Of a stretch of 40,707 nucleotides of DNA, positions 23,977 to 34,295 are shown one piece after another. Within the stretch, counting starts at the first letter, position 1. Every line of letters starts with the position of its first letter. The stretch covers positions 1 to 40,707 of the IMG/VR virus record IMGVR_UViG_3300021197_000726, one strand, 5' to 3'. The position numbers and the translations under genes are program-made. Below the pieces are notes generated by a model that searched no databases, had not been told where the DNA came from, and saw nothing but the letters and a program-made list of their open reading frames with translations. The stretch is from a virus.

Positions 23977-24828
23977 ATGGGAGTAATTACAGGAACAGCA
24001 GTAACTGTGGGCCTAACAGCAGCAAAAATTGCAACAGCTGCAAAAATTGCAGCAGCAGCAGGCACAGCCACAGCTTCGTTTGTAAAAGCAAAACAACAAA
24101 ATAAAGCACAACAAAAAGCAGAACGAGCTGCTGATGAAGCATTAGCTGATGCTAGGAAAAGATTAGATGTAAACTACTTGGAGGGGCTGTCAATACCTAA
24201 AGAGGCTTACGAGTTAGAGCGTGAGGCTTTACTGTCTTCAGGAGCTCAAGCTTTACAAGCAGGTGCTGAAGGAGAAACCAGGGGGGTAGCTGCTACTGCT
24301 GGTAGAGTTCAAATGGCACAACAACAAGGTCAACGAAGAGTTGCTTCCGCCATGGGGCAAGAGCTTTTTGGTTTACAAAAATTAGCAGCGGGAGAAGACG
24401 CTAGGTTGGCTAGTATGCAAGCAGGCCTTAGTTTAAAAGAAGTTGAAGGTCAACAAGAGGCCGCTATGTTGGCTCAGATAAGAGCAGAGCAGCAAAGTCA
24501 AAGAGGAATTGAGGCTGTAGGTGAAGGTGTTAAAATGGCCGGGGCGGCTCTTCCAGAATATTTTGCTACGCCAGAAACAGCTGCTGTAAACAAACTAACC
24601 AGACAGTTTAATAGAGCACAAAGAAAAGGAGATATAAGCGGAACAATGACAATAGGAGAGTTTGGAAATCTCAACCCTGTTATACCAAATTTTGACCAAT
24701 CTTTAGCTGATGCATATGGCAGTAATTATACAGATTTATCTTCAGTAGGATATGACAATCCGAGAGATTTTTTTAGCGGCATGAGTCCATTCGAACAAAA
24801 ACAATATTTTAGAAATAGAAGAAAATAA
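23977..24828 (+). CDS. Internal virion / ejection protein, Ala-rich
   Basis: The 283-residue protein begins with a hydrophobic, Ala-rich stretch (about 1-37) that could insert in a membrane, followed by long Gln/Ala/Glu-rich helices (40-190) and a shorter C-terminal tail. This composition and position before two larger helical proteins match the small ejection protein of podoviruses (compare T7 gp14), which enters the host envelope during infection to help form a DNA channel. No enzymatic motif is visible. The call rests on composition and gene order. Confidence 0.6.
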   Translation: MGVITGTAVTVGLTAAKIATAAKIAAAAGTATASFVKAKQQNKAQQKAERAADEALADARKRLDVNYLEGLSIPKEAYELEREALLSSGAQALQAGAEGETRGVAATAGRVQMAQQQGQRRVASAMGQELFGLQKLAAGEDARLASMQAGLSLKEVEGQQEAAMLAQIRAEQQSQRGIEAVGEGVKMAGAALPEYFATPETAAVNKLTRQFNRAQRKGDISGTMTIGEFGNLNPVIPNFDQSLADAYGSNYTDLSSVGYDNPRDFFSGMSPFEQKQYFRNRRK

Positions 24829-24837
24829 TAGTATTTT

Positions 24838-26757
24838 ATGGCTACAAAAATAGGATTTAAAGCACAGCCATTAATTGACTCTGGAGGAGTAGATTGGTTA
24901 TCAGTCAGTAAAGACGTTGTTAAAACACTTACACTACAGGAAGAGGCTAGAGAAGCTACTCGTGTTAAAGAGCAAGAAAATTATGCTGCTGACATGAAAA
25001 AAATGGTGGAAACACCATTAGGCAAAGATGCTGAAGCAAATGAATGGCTTACCAATGGTATTAATTCTATAACCGGGTCTGCCGGTATGAACAACAAACT
25101 ATGGAAGTCGGGAGCTTTAAGCACCAAAGACTATATGCGTAATCGTGCTAACAGAACACAAGGAACGGATTTAGTTTTATCAGCTTTTAAAACATATAAT
25201 GAAAACTATGATGCTGTAATGGATGGCATTGCTGATGGCACATTGGCAAAAGAAAAAATGTTGTATTTAAGAGCACAAGCGGAGAGTATGTTTGATTTTG
25301 GAAAAACAGGCATATACATCAACCCTTTAACCTCAGAAGTTAATGTAGCTAAAAAAGAATTAGTAGATGGCGCTTATGTAATGAGCGACAATCCTAATGA
25401 ATTTTTAAATGCAAGTGAGCTTATGCAGGCAGCATCATCTATGTATAATAGTTTTGATGCTAACAAAGCAGCTGCTTCATTAGCTGAAAGTGTGGGACAG
25501 CGACTAATAAGAGATGGGTTTGGAAACACCATTGAATCAGCATATATGGCTGTTACGAATGCTGATAAAGACACAAAAGCTAAAATAAAACAAGCAAGAC
25601 TAGACCAAGTTAGAGGCATCCTTGATGATGAAAAAGCAGGTACATATTTAACAGATACACTAAATGAGGGCTTTTCTTTTACAAAAAACCCAGATGAAGC
25701 TCGTACAGTAGACGGAAAAATGTCTAAAATGATTTTACTAAATCAAGATGGCTCAACCACTTTAAGTAAAGAACAGATGGACTATGCTGTAGATAAGTTT
25801 GACACGCTGCTAGAAGTGTATTTACCTAAAGAGAAAAAAGCTCCTTTAGCCCCTAAACCTTCAGGCCTTACTGCTACGGAAAGAACAGCTCAGCAAGAGG
25901 GAGAGATAGGTTTTGGTTTAGCTTTAGACCTTACATCTGGAGGTAGTATTGCAGGAGAGTCTTTAGAAAAAATTAAAGCTAACAACAATGCTATAGATAA
26001 TGTTTACGAAACAGAGACTTCGTATGTTATTCAATACAGAGACGGGAGCGAAGACAAGACTATCAATAAAATAATGAGAGATGGTGTAGAGGCAAGAGAA
26101 GAAACTGCTGTTTCTTTAATGGCTGCTGTTAATCCTAACTACGATGCAACTAAAGCAGAAACCGCTAAGCAAAGATATTTAAAGTCTAACACGATAGGAG
26201 AGAGAAAAGAAAAAGGTTTGTTTGGAAAAAGAACCGCAATATCAACTGAAAACTCTAGCACATATCAAACTAAATCAGAGGTAGCTAAAAAAGAGCAGGG
26301 TGTTTCTATTTCAGAACAAATTGAAAATATAAAAGACCCTGATGTGGATAAGACTAATAAAGTTAATGATATTGTGAAAGATATATTTCCTCTTCCTGGA
26401 ACAGAGTCTATAATGAATAAAATAGAAGTTAGTGGAGTTGGAAGTACATTTGGTAAAGATGTTTTAAAAATTAAACTACCTACAGAATTAACGCCTTTCG
26501 TTAAAGATTTGTCAGGAGTTACTACCGATGGAAATAATATAACATTTAACTATGATGACAAAGAAGACAATGCTACATTAAGAAATGTTATTGACGGAAT
26601 CATAGCGGGTATGTATGATATATATAATAAATTAGACGCAAGAAAAACCCCTGAGGATAACCCTGATGCTGTGCCTCCTGAAGCAGGAACGACAACAGGA
26701 ACGACAACAGCAACAACATCTACAGTAAAAACTCCTGGAGAATTAGACCCTACATAG
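24838..26757 (+). CDS. Internal virion protein (middle ejection protein)
   Basis: The 639-residue, mostly helical protein shows no membrane segment and no recognised catalytic site. The C-terminus (about 600-639) is a Pro/Thr-rich low-complexity tail (TTTGTTTATTSTVKTPG). It lies between the Ala-rich protein and the giant 2126-residue protein with 9-base and 1-base spacing, a layout like T7 gp14-gp15-gp16. It is probably packaged in the head and ejected with DNA, but homology cannot be judged without a profile search. Confidence 0.55.
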   Translation: MATKIGFKAQPLIDSGGVDWLSVSKDVVKTLTLQEEAREATRVKEQENYAADMKKMVETPLGKDAEANEWLTNGINSITGSAGMNNKLWKSGALSTKDYMRNRANRTQGTDLVLSAFKTYNENYDAVMDGIADGTLAKEKMLYLRAQAESMFDFGKTGIYINPLTSEVNVAKKELVDGAYVMSDNPNEFLNASELMQAASSMYNSFDANKAAASLAESVGQRLIRDGFGNTIESAYMAVTNADKDTKAKIKQARLDQVRGILDDEKAGTYLTDTLNEGFSFTKNPDEARTVDGKMSKMILLNQDGSTTLSKEQMDYAVDKFDTLLEVYLPKEKKAPLAPKPSGLTATERTAQQEGEIGFGLALDLTSGGSIAGESLEKIKANNNAIDNVYETETSYVIQYRDGSEDKTINKIMRDGVEAREETAVSLMAAVNPNYDATKAETAKQRYLKSNTIGERKEKGLFGKRTAISTENSSTYQTKSEVAKKEQGVSISEQIENIKDPDVDKTNKVNDIVKDIFPLPGTESIMNKIEVSGVGSTFGKDVLKIKLPTELTPFVKDLSGVTTDGNNITFNYDDKEDNATLRNVIDGIIAGMYDIYNKLDARKTPEDNPDAVPPEAGTTTGTTTATTSTVKTPGELDPT

Positions 26758-26758
26758 T

Positions 26759-29700
26759 ATGGAAGAAATACAAAAGTTATATGATGTTTTAGTTAGAGAC
26801 GGATATTATACTAAAACTTTAGACGAGTTTAATGTTCAGTTTCAAGACCCTACATACCAGGATAAAGTTTTTAATGCTGTCTCTCGTGATGGACTATACA
26901 CAAAAAACAAAGAGTCTTTTTTAAAACAATACGGTTTAAAAAAAAAAGAAGATACGGAATTGCCATCGCAGGTTGGTTCTTTGGTGCAACCAGAACCTGT
27001 TGAAGAAGATAGCGAAGCTTTTAAAAAGTTTAAAGCAAATGCATTGGAAATGGCAAGTGGCATCGCTAGAATACCAATGCTTGTTGCTGAAAACGCAATA
27101 AACGCAGCCACCGCTTTTAACCCTGAGCTGCAATCTTATCTTGATGAATTACCTTTAGAAGAAAGAGAAAATTTTATTTCCAGCATAGCTAATGCTCAAG
27201 GAGGAGTTATGGGAATAACTGAAGCTTCAAATGAGGCTGCTAGAAAATTTAAACAAAGTGCTGAGGAGATACAAGAAACGGTTACTCAATACGATACAGG
27301 AATAACTGAAGATATATTTTCAGAGAACGTAGTTAGAGGCCTTAGTCGTTTACTAGACGAAGTTGTAGGCACAGCACCGTCTTTGGCTTTAGCTTTTATT
27401 CCAGGTGGTATTGGAGTTATTGGAGCGGGTAGTGCGGCGGAAAAAAGTAGAGCCTTACAAGAAAAGGGAGAAGATTTAGATTATAAAACTTTTATAAACG
27501 CAGTAGGCTCAGGAACTGCTGAAGGGATTTTTGAAAACTATACTAGAAAATTAATACCTAAAAGTATATTTAAACAGCTCGTAGGAAAAACAAAAGACCA
27601 GGCTTTAGTAACTGCAAAAAAAATTAGTAATTCTTTATTAAAAGGTTTTGGAATTGAAGGAGGTTCAGAGACGGCAACTTTACTGTCACAAAAAATGCTT
27701 GATGCTTTTGTTACTGGAGATGAAGAAGCGTTTGTAAATATTGTTGGTGAAACTTTAGATACATTTTTAATAGGAGGTGCTGTTGGCGCTCCTTTAAATA
27801 CATTGTCTCCTGGAATAAGAGCGATATCTCAAAAAAGGCGTAAGAATAAACTTAATAAAATTATAGATAAATCTAAGTACAAAGATATAACAGAAGCTTT
27901 TAAAATAGAAAAAGGCAAGCCCACTGTGGAACTAGACCGGCTTGAAATAATATCTTCGCCAGACAGTAGGCTCTTTTTAGAAGGTACACTGGCTAAACAA
28001 GTAAAAAATAACATTCTTAGTGAGGGGGAAGCTAAAGCAATATTAGAAGCGTATGATAATGCCGCATCATTAGTGTATGAAACTTCAGACCTAGATATAT
28101 CTCAAGACAAAAAAGTTGAGGCTATGCTTTTGGTTGATGAAAAAAGAAAGCTTGAAAACTTAATTGCAGGTAAAGACCAGGCGTTGTCAAAAAAAGAAAG
28201 AAACCGTATTGATGAAATTAATGATAGACTTGAAGAGATTAGTCTTGAAGGTGGAGTTGAGCTTTCTATTAAAGAAGCCACAAAAGAAGATGCAATTAAG
28301 GCATTGCAGGAAGAAGGTATTACTGAGCCTTCTGAAAAAGATATACTAGAAAAATTAGATGAATTAACTAAACAAGAAAAAGATGCCATTCAGAAGCCAG
28401 GCTCAAAGAAGGTGGATGTATCAAAATCTACCGAAGATAGCACAAAAGTGGGAGAAGGAGACAAGCCAATCTCAAAGCCTACCGACAAGGATACACCCCA
28501 AAAATTACAGGAAGAAGGGGTCATTGTTGAGGACCAGAAGGTTGAGAGAAAAACTTTAGACTTCGCCCCAAGAAATATAACATTAAAAAAACCCGTAAAG
28601 CAGGGTGATAATGAGGTTTTATTGGGAAGGGATGCGGAACTTGAGGTTGAGGTAATAGAGCGTAAACTAAATAAAGCTAAGGAAAAGGGAACAAATCCTA
28701 AACAGGTCGTAGCTGATTTACAGAGAAGATTAGCTTTAGAGGCAAATGATGCTGAGTTTTTTGCAGATTACATTGAAAACTTTTTGGCAGGAAGAGTAAC
28801 TACCCCATTTTCAGAGTGGAGAAAAGGAGAAAAGACAGAATCTTTTAAAACCAAAAGAATAAAAATTACTGAACCTTTTACCATAGGAACAGTTCAGGTT
28901 TTATTTAATGAAGATGGCTCTATAAAAAGTATTATCAACAAGAGAACTAACAAAGAAGTTGCTCCTTCTACTAGGCCAAAATATGAAAAGATAATACTTG
29001 AAAAGGTTATAGATATAGATGCTGGAGAAAAAGCTCCTATTATTGAGGGTATAAAGGAAGAAGAAGGCCCTAGTTATATAGCAGATAATAGTAACAATGT
29101 CAGAGAGATAGCAGAAACAATACGCACTGAAGAAGATAGAATTAAGAAAAACAAAGAATTACAATCAACTTTAATTGAAGAGCAAGATTTAAATAATTTA
29201 CTTGGTTTAGAGTTTACTTCAAAAAGCTGGGAAAGATTAACTGGAAAAACTCCTAAACAGTCTAAAATAGAAAAGGTTTGGATTAATGATTCTTTTGATG
29301 TTATGGGTCAGCCTGAAGGTTTGTCATTAGAAGATGGCTGGCTGTCACGATTTGCAAAACAAGATGAGTTGCCTGTAGATACAAGCGAAAGATTAAAGTC
29401 TTTAGGAATTACAGTAGAAGAAGTAATTCAATTTATAAAACAAAATAACACTGATGCTAAAATAAAAAAAGCTAAGAAAAAAATAAAATCCACTCCTAAA
29501 ACCCCTTCAATTATAGAGTTGGAAGTAAAGTTTGAGGAACTTACGGGAGCAAAGCCAACGCCTGCTAATATTGATTTAGTGGTTGGTATTGAAGAGGGAA
29601 GAGTCCCTGTTGAATTATTAAAGTTGCAGGAGCAGCAAAAGCTTTCACAACCAGCGATAGATGAAAAGGGTGAGGCAGTTGAAGGCGGAGCGTTTGGTAA

Positions 29701-32700
29701 AAAGAAAGGGCCTTCTGCTGAAAAACTTACAGCACCGCCTAAAAAAGAAATAACAGTTGATGAAGCTAAAGCTCTTAAAGACCAGATTAGATTGGAAGCT
29801 AGAGCGGCAAGAGAAGCTAAGATTGATATTAAAAAGAAACGAGCGCAGATAAAAGAATTTATAAAAGGTATTAAAAGCAAAGCGCAAATAACAACCACTC
29901 AAGCTTTTGTCTTGACCAACAAAATAAATAGCTTAAACGTAGACAATGAAGTTAAGGTAGAGGAGTTTATTGAATATGCAGATAAAATTTTAAGAAATGC
30001 TGAGCTGGCAGAAAAAATTAAAAACGCAAATGAGTTAAGAAAGAAAGCAAAGCAAAACATTAAAAATAAAATAGGAACGGCTAAAGATTTATTTCCTGCG
30101 CTAGAGTCTTTATTTAATATAAATATAAATCAAATACCATTAAATAAAATTGATTCTTACCTGTCATTAGCAAAAGCTTTTGGGGCTACAAAATCTGTTC
30201 TTACATTACCTGAAAAAGGTTTAGCGCTCCAACAAGCAGATGAATTATTAAACTCTATAGAGGAAAAGGTTGAAAAAGAATCAAAGAAGCCTCGTAAGAA
30301 AAAGAAATACAACTTAAAAAAAGAAATAAAAAATATAATATCTAATAGAATTGTAGTTCCTTCTTTAATAAAGCCTGAAAAAGTTCTTGCCGATTATCTT
30401 AATTCTTTATCTAAAGAAGATATTGAGGGGCTAGTCACCGAAAAGGATGGTAAGAAAAACTACAGCCAGGTAGAAAAACTAAAAAATGTTTTATCAAATA
30501 TAGAGAATGGGTATTTTCCTAAAGCTGGTGCTGACTTAGTCACCTCTATAGAGGCAAGCCGTAAAAATAAAATAATTGCACCTGCCGTAGGTAAAATAAA
30601 ATTTAATGTGTTAGAGCAGGGGGTTGAAAGAGCTATTGCAAAAGTAAAAACTTTATTCGGCAGGTCTGGGGTAAGAGATGTTATAGGAAAACAAATAGGA
30701 GCTGCTCCGTTAACAAACATAGACGAGGCTTTAGGCAACTTTAACAAGAAAGACATTGCTCGTGAAACTTTTGATTATCTAGCTTCTGAATATTCTAAGT
30801 ATGAAGTTGCTTTAGGAAAAATTGACAACATACTTTCTGAGGCTGAAGCTTTATTGACTCAGGGGAAGAGAGGTAGATTCTCTAAAAGATTATTAAACCA
30901 ATCTATCAAAGCCAAGTACAAGATAATGGCTTATCAATTGCAAAGAGAGTTTGAATCAAATAATGGTAAAAAAGGCACTGCATCTGCGCTAGATTTTATA
31001 AACGCAACTGTTGATGCTATAAAATCTGAAGAACAAAATTTTCTTAAAGATAATGACGTTAAAATATTAGAAGAAATAAAAAAAGAGTTTACTGTTGAAG
31101 GAAAGATTGATAATGATAAAATACTAAACAGCTTAACTCCTAGAGAAAAGAAAGCCTTAAATTTAATTGACCAAGCTAATCAGTCTCTAGCAGAAAAAGC
31201 ATTGTTTACTTCAGGAGTGCTGAGGGGTAATAGGGTTAACTTGTTTTCCAATTATGTTCACCATGATGTTATCATGAAGAACGAAGATGATGTTAAAAAA
31301 ATGCTTAACAATAAAAGAGAAAGGATGACCAAGCCTTCTACAAAGTCAAAAACTTTACTCGAGCGTACACCGGGAGCGAAGCCTATTAGTTTTGACCCTA
31401 TATCTTCAGCAGGCAGAGCGGCAAAGGAAACCTTACTAGACTTTCACATGACTATGCCTATTAGGATTGTAAATAAAACCTTATCAAATGTTATAGAAAC
31501 AATAGAGTCTGACCCTAATTCAACAAAGCTGCAAAAAGGAACAGCTAAAGCTATTAAGGATGCTTTTGAAGAAATAAACTCAATTATATTTGATAATACA
31601 TACCAAGAGATAGGAGTTGCAGATAAGTTTTTAGACAAAGCTAAAAAGTTAGGATACTATGCTGCGCTCGCTTCTTTGCCTAGAGCAGGAGCTGAGTTAG
31701 GAAGTAACCTTTCATTTGCTTTATTATCAAATCCACAAGGCTTGGCTACCGGAATTAAAAACTATGGAAAATATTCTATGGGTGCTGAGGGTGCTGAAGT
31801 TTTGGATGCCATAGGAAGTAGTCAAACTTTAAAATTATATAACAAAGAGGCTTTAACAGGTAAGTTGGCGGATACTAATTTGTATGAAAGAGGTAAGGAT
31901 AAAAGAGGTAAAGCTGTAAATCCAGTGTCTGAAACAATAAATTATTTGTATAATAATTTACCGATTATAAAAGGTCCGGTAGAAGCAACTAGGGTGATAT
32001 CAGAAAATTTAATATCTACTCCTGATAAAGCTATATCAAGGCCTTTATACTTTGATACTTTCGTAAGGGCATTTGCCGAAGCTACTAAAAAATCTGGAAA
32101 AGAAATAAAATTAACTTCAAAAGATTTTAAAAACATAGATGATTTTGTTGCCAAATATCCTGATGAAATAAAAGAAGCAAGAGAAAAGGCTGACGATGAA
32201 AATATTAGAATGGCTACTACGGTTAATCCTTATAGTGGAATCTTAAAATTACAACCTAAAAAAGGAGACAAAACATGGGTTAAAGTATATAAACAGGCTA
32301 ATGGATATATGGCTAGGTTTACTTTATTTGAGTACTCTACTTTCAGAAAAGCAGTTAGGGCTTTGTATACAGATGGGGAAATAAGTAAAGGTCAAGGCGC
32401 TGGTCTTATTGCTGGGTCAGTAGCTCGTATGACATCTTACATGATACTATATCAATTTTTAAGCAATATGTTTGATACAGTGATGGGAGGTATTTTCGGT
32501 TTAGATGTAGAAGAAGAAGAGGATGGGTTAGAAAATCAACTAATGAGACAGTTAGTGGGAACTGGTTCTACGCTAATATTACGAAGGAGCGTAGGAAACG
32601 TACCTGCTATACCCATATCTTTATTAATAGAATATCTTAACGAACAATATGGTGAAGATTTAAGAAGCGGAGAGGAATATGATGAGTTTGAAAACTCACT

Positions 32701-33139
32701 TGTGTTTAGTCAAATTGGACTTAATGAATTAAGAAAAAGCAAAGCTGAGGTTATTGGAACTAAAGCTTTATTAGGACCATATACCCCTTTAGCTAGAAGC
32801 ATTTCTAGGGGCGTTAAAGTGGCGCAGGGATTAACGGGTTCTGCAAAAGAAGAAACTAAGCAGAAGTATATGGATGAACTAACCTTGAGAATGGCGATTG
32901 AGGCTGCTGGTAATGTAGGTTTATTGCCTTTTTACAAAGATGTAAGAAGGATACTTCTAAAAGATATGTTCAAGGACAAGCCTAAAGAATCTAAAAAAGG
33001 AAGTAAGTATACTGAAAAAGACTTTAAAAATGCTAAAGGTAATCCTGCTAAACAAAAATACATAAGACAAAGAATTAACTTACAGAAAAAACAAGGAAAG
33101 TCTACAGGTTCTCGGCCTCTTCCAGGTGTTAAAAAATAG
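26759..33139 (+). CDS. Giant internal virion (ejection) protein
   Basis: The product has 2126 residues. The N-terminus holds two related units (about 9-27 and 39-58), each with a VxRDGxYTK core. A Gly-rich hydrophobic segment lies near 210-230, long Lys/Glu-rich helical and disordered parts fill 370-1250, and a hydrophobic C-terminal segment occurs near 1880-1915 (MTSYMILYQFLSNMFDTVMG). Very long helical proteins at the end of the late region are typical of podovirus ejection proteins (T7 gp16 has about 1300 residues). I see no lysozyme or transglycosylase site and no RNA polymerase catalytic string. It is probably injected with DNA to span the envelope. Confidence 0.6.
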   Translation: MEEIQKLYDVLVRDGYYTKTLDEFNVQFQDPTYQDKVFNAVSRDGLYTKNKESFLKQYGLKKKEDTELPSQVGSLVQPEPVEEDSEAFKKFKANALEMASGIARIPMLVAENAINAATAFNPELQSYLDELPLEERENFISSIANAQGGVMGITEASNEAARKFKQSAEEIQETVTQYDTGITEDIFSENVVRGLSRLLDEVVGTAPSLALAFIPGGIGVIGAGSAAEKSRALQEKGEDLDYKTFINAVGSGTAEGIFENYTRKLIPKSIFKQLVGKTKDQALVTAKKISNSLLKGFGIEGGSETATLLSQKMLDAFVTGDEEAFVNIVGETLDTFLIGGAVGAPLNTLSPGIRAISQKRRKNKLNKIIDKSKYKDITEAFKIEKGKPTVELDRLEIISSPDSRLFLEGTLAKQVKNNILSEGEAKAILEAYDNAASLVYETSDLDISQDKKVEAMLLVDEKRKLENLIAGKDQALSKKERNRIDEINDRLEEISLEGGVELSIKEATKEDAIKALQEEGITEPSEKDILEKLDELTKQEKDAIQKPGSKKVDVSKSTEDSTKVGEGDKPISKPTDKDTPQKLQEEGVIVEDQKVERKTLDFAPRNITLKKPVKQGDNEVLLGRDAELEVEVIERKLNKAKEKGTNPKQVVADLQRRLALEANDAEFFADYIENFLAGRVTTPFSEWRKGEKTESFKTKRIKITEPFTIGTVQVLFNEDGSIKSIINKRTNKEVAPSTRPKYEKIILEKVIDIDAGEKAPIIEGIKEEEGPSYIADNSNNVREIAETIRTEEDRIKKNKELQSTLIEEQDLNNLLGLEFTSKSWERLTGKTPKQSKIEKVWINDSFDVMGQPEGLSLEDGWLSRFAKQDELPVDTSERLKSLGITVEEVIQFIKQNNTDAKIKKAKKKIKSTPKTPSIIELEVKFEELTGAKPTPANIDLVVGIEEGRVPVELLKLQEQQKLSQPAIDEKGEAVEGGAFGKKKGPSAEKLTAPPKKEITVDEAKALKDQIRLEARAAREAKIDIKKKRAQIKEFIKGIKSKAQITTTQAFVLTNKINSLNVDNEVKVEEFIEYADKILRNAELAEKIKNANELRKKAKQNIKNKIGTAKDLFPALESLFNININQIPLNKIDSYLSLAKAFGATKSVLTLPEKGLALQQADELLNSIEEKVEKESKKPRKKKKYNLKKEIKNIISNRIVVPSLIKPEKVLADYLNSLSKEDIEGLVTEKDGKKNYSQVEKLKNVLSNIENGYFPKAGADLVTSIEASRKNKIIAPAVGKIKFNVLEQGVERAIAKVKTLFGRSGVRDVIGKQIGAAPLTNIDEALGNFNKKDIARETFDYLASEYSKYEVALGKIDNILSEAEALLTQGKRGRFSKRLLNQSIKAKYKIMAYQLQREFESNNGKKGTASALDFINATVDAIKSEEQNFLKDNDVKILEEIKKEFTVEGKIDNDKILNSLTPREKKALNLIDQANQSLAEKALFTSGVLRGNRVNLFSNYVHHDVIMKNEDDVKKMLNNKRERMTKPSTKSKTLLERTPGAKPISFDPISSAGRAAKETLLDFHMTMPIRIVNKTLSNVIETIESDPNSTKLQKGTAKAIKDAFEEINSIIFDNTYQEIGVADKFLDKAKKLGYYAALASLPRAGAELGSNLSFALLSNPQGLATGIKNYGKYSMGAEGAEVLDAIGSSQTLKLYNKEALTGKLADTNLYERGKDKRGKAVNPVSETINYLYNNLPIIKGPVEATRVISENLISTPDKAISRPLYFDTFVRAFAEATKKSGKEIKLTSKDFKNIDDFVAKYPDEIKEAREKADDENIRMATTVNPYSGILKLQPKKGDKTWVKVYKQANGYMARFTLFEYSTFRKAVRALYTDGEISKGQGAGLIAGSVARMTSYMILYQFLSNMFDTVMGGIFGLDVEEEEDGLENQLMRQLVGTGSTLILRRSVGNVPAIPISLLIEYLNEQYGEDLRSGEEYDEFENSLVFSQIGLNELRKSKAEVIGTKALLGPYTPLARSISRGVKVAQGLTGSAKEETKQKYMDELTLRMAIEAAGNVGLLPFYKDVRRILLKDMFKDKPKESKKGSKYTEKDFKNAKGNPAKQKYIRQRINLQKKQGKSTGSRPLPGVKK

Positions 33140-33212
33140 CTCTATAAATTAAATAGCACAGCAGACCGTTGATTAGGAATGCTATAGCGAAGTTTAGTTT
33201 AGGGTCTGACAT
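33129..33212 (-). CDS. 27-residue single-TM microprotein (candidate)
   Basis: A short frame starts at ATG 33212, inside the end of the nuclease gene, and runs to TAA at 33129. The peptide has a polar start (MSDPKLN) and one hydrophobic helix (FAIAFLINGLLCYLIYRAIF). It fills the only sizeable gap between the two convergent gene blocks. Phage microproteins with one membrane helix are common (inhibitors, holin partners), but a frame this short could be chance. Confidence 0.35.
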   Translation of the reverse strand: MSDPKLNFAIAFLINGLLCYLIYRAIF

Positions 33213-33579
33213 ATTTAAAAAGTTTTTTATTATCAAAGGATAGCATGAGCTCTTCTTCTTCTGACCAGAGTGCTCTACCCACCAGTCCTTCTATAGGAAG
33301 ATAGTAGATACCATCTATACATGACCATATCATTACTGCGTGTAGTCGCTTGTCACGAAGCTTTATAATTTTGCGAGCTTCAACCAGTAGCGGGAATGAA
33401 TCTTTCATCTCCGTGTCCAGGACTTTTACTTCTGCGTATCCGACTACAGCTCCGGTCTCTCCTTGTATTCTAAAGTCTACATCGTCTATGCCGAGCTTTC
33501 TGTAAGTTCCTCCTAATCTTCTCAAGTAAAGCTCTATAGCTTTTTTTTCTTTGTTTATGTCTTGGTCTTGTTCAAACAT
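33199..33579 (-). CDS. PD-(D/E)XK nuclease-like protein
   Basis: The 126-residue protein shows the pattern of a small PD-(D/E)XK nuclease: a helix with E residues (KEKKAIELYLRRLGG), then DDVDFRI with D35, and the strand YAEVKVL giving E50-x-K52. A following helix (PLLVEARKIIKLR) completes the fold. Such enzymes act as Holliday-junction resolvases, repair or host-DNA-degrading nucleases. Its ATG overlaps the metallophosphoesterase stop by one base (TAATG), so it is the last main gene of the minus-strand operon. Exact substrate unknown. Confidence 0.6.
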   Translation of the reverse strand: MFEQDQDINKEKKAIELYLRRLGGTYRKLGIDDVDFRIQGETGAVVGYAEVKVLDTEMKDSFPLLVEARKIIKLRDKRLHAVMIWSCIDGIYYLPIEGLVGRALWSEEEELMLSFDNKKLFKYVRP

Positions 33580-34295
33580 TATAAATCCATTAGACAGTTT
33601 ATAGCTGTGTGCCCTCCTAGTATCACAGCGTTTCCTATGGCTTGCTTTTTAAAGTGCCTTGCATATGCCGCAGCATATGACGTTCCGTCTAAACCGCATC
33701 CCACCTGAGTCCCGAAGATACGAAAATTTCTTCCAACCATCCACTCTGTATAGGCTTGCGTATGGATATGTCCTTGAACCGTGCTCATCATATCGTTCTT
33801 TGCTTTTGTACGAGCTGTGCCGCCTTCGCCGTGTAGGTATTGTACATTGTCATATACCACCCGTTCGCTCCAGTTCCAGTTCGTTCCCAATACCTCGTTG
33901 TATGATTTAATCCAAGCGCTGGGTATGTCTGATGTCTGTGCCTTACGCATACACATCCTGTCGTGATTTCCAATTATTACATCAGCCACTGGAAAAGCAT
34001 TCTTCCAGTCAGCCACTACCTCTATAGCGTGTAGGAGCTCCTCGCCGCCCGAATACCCGTCTGTGTCTGTCTCATGGTAGCTCGTATAGTGGTTGTCAAT
34101 TATGTCTCCTATAAAGATTACTTGATTGCACAGGTGTTTTGCATAAGTCTCCTGGCAAAACTCCAGATATCCATCTAACTGAAACGGAGCGTGTATGTCT
34201 CCGATTACAAGTATGCGTCTCTCTTTGGTGTTTAGATTATCGTAAGCTATTTTTTTATCTCCGCTTAACCTTGGTCTAAAATCTTTATAACTCAT
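33579..34295 (-). CDS. Calcineurin-like metallophosphoesterase
   Basis: The 238-residue protein has all metallophosphoesterase signature motifs in order: GDIHAP (32-37), GDIIDNH (63-69), GNHD (109-112) and GHIH (175-178); H156 in LHGEGG is probably another ligand. These bind two metal ions and hydrolyse phosphomono- or diesters, including nucleic acids (compare SbcD/Mre11) or cyclic nucleotides. It lies between a small gene and a PD-(D/E)XK-like nuclease in the replication operon, which suggests DNA processing, though cleavage of a cyclic-nucleotide defence signal is also thinkable. No regulatory domain is attached. Confidence 0.85.
   Translation of the reverse strand: MSYKDFRPRLSGDKKIAYDNLNTKERRILVIGDIHAPFQLDGYLEFCQETYAKHLCNQVIFIGDIIDNHYTSYHETDTDGYSGGEELLHAIEVVADWKNAFPVADVIIGNHDRMCMRKAQTSDIPSAWIKSYNEVLGTNWNWSERVVYDNVQYLHGEGGTARTKAKNDMMSTVQGHIHTQAYTEWMVGRNFRIFGTQVGCGLDGTSYAAAYARHFKKQAIGNAVILGGHTAINCLMDL

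Noticed and set aside
26759-33139. Giant virion RNA polymerase as in crAss-like or N4-like phages
   Set aside because: No catalytic DxDxD/DFDGD-type or T7-type polymerase motif is visible in the 2126-residue protein.
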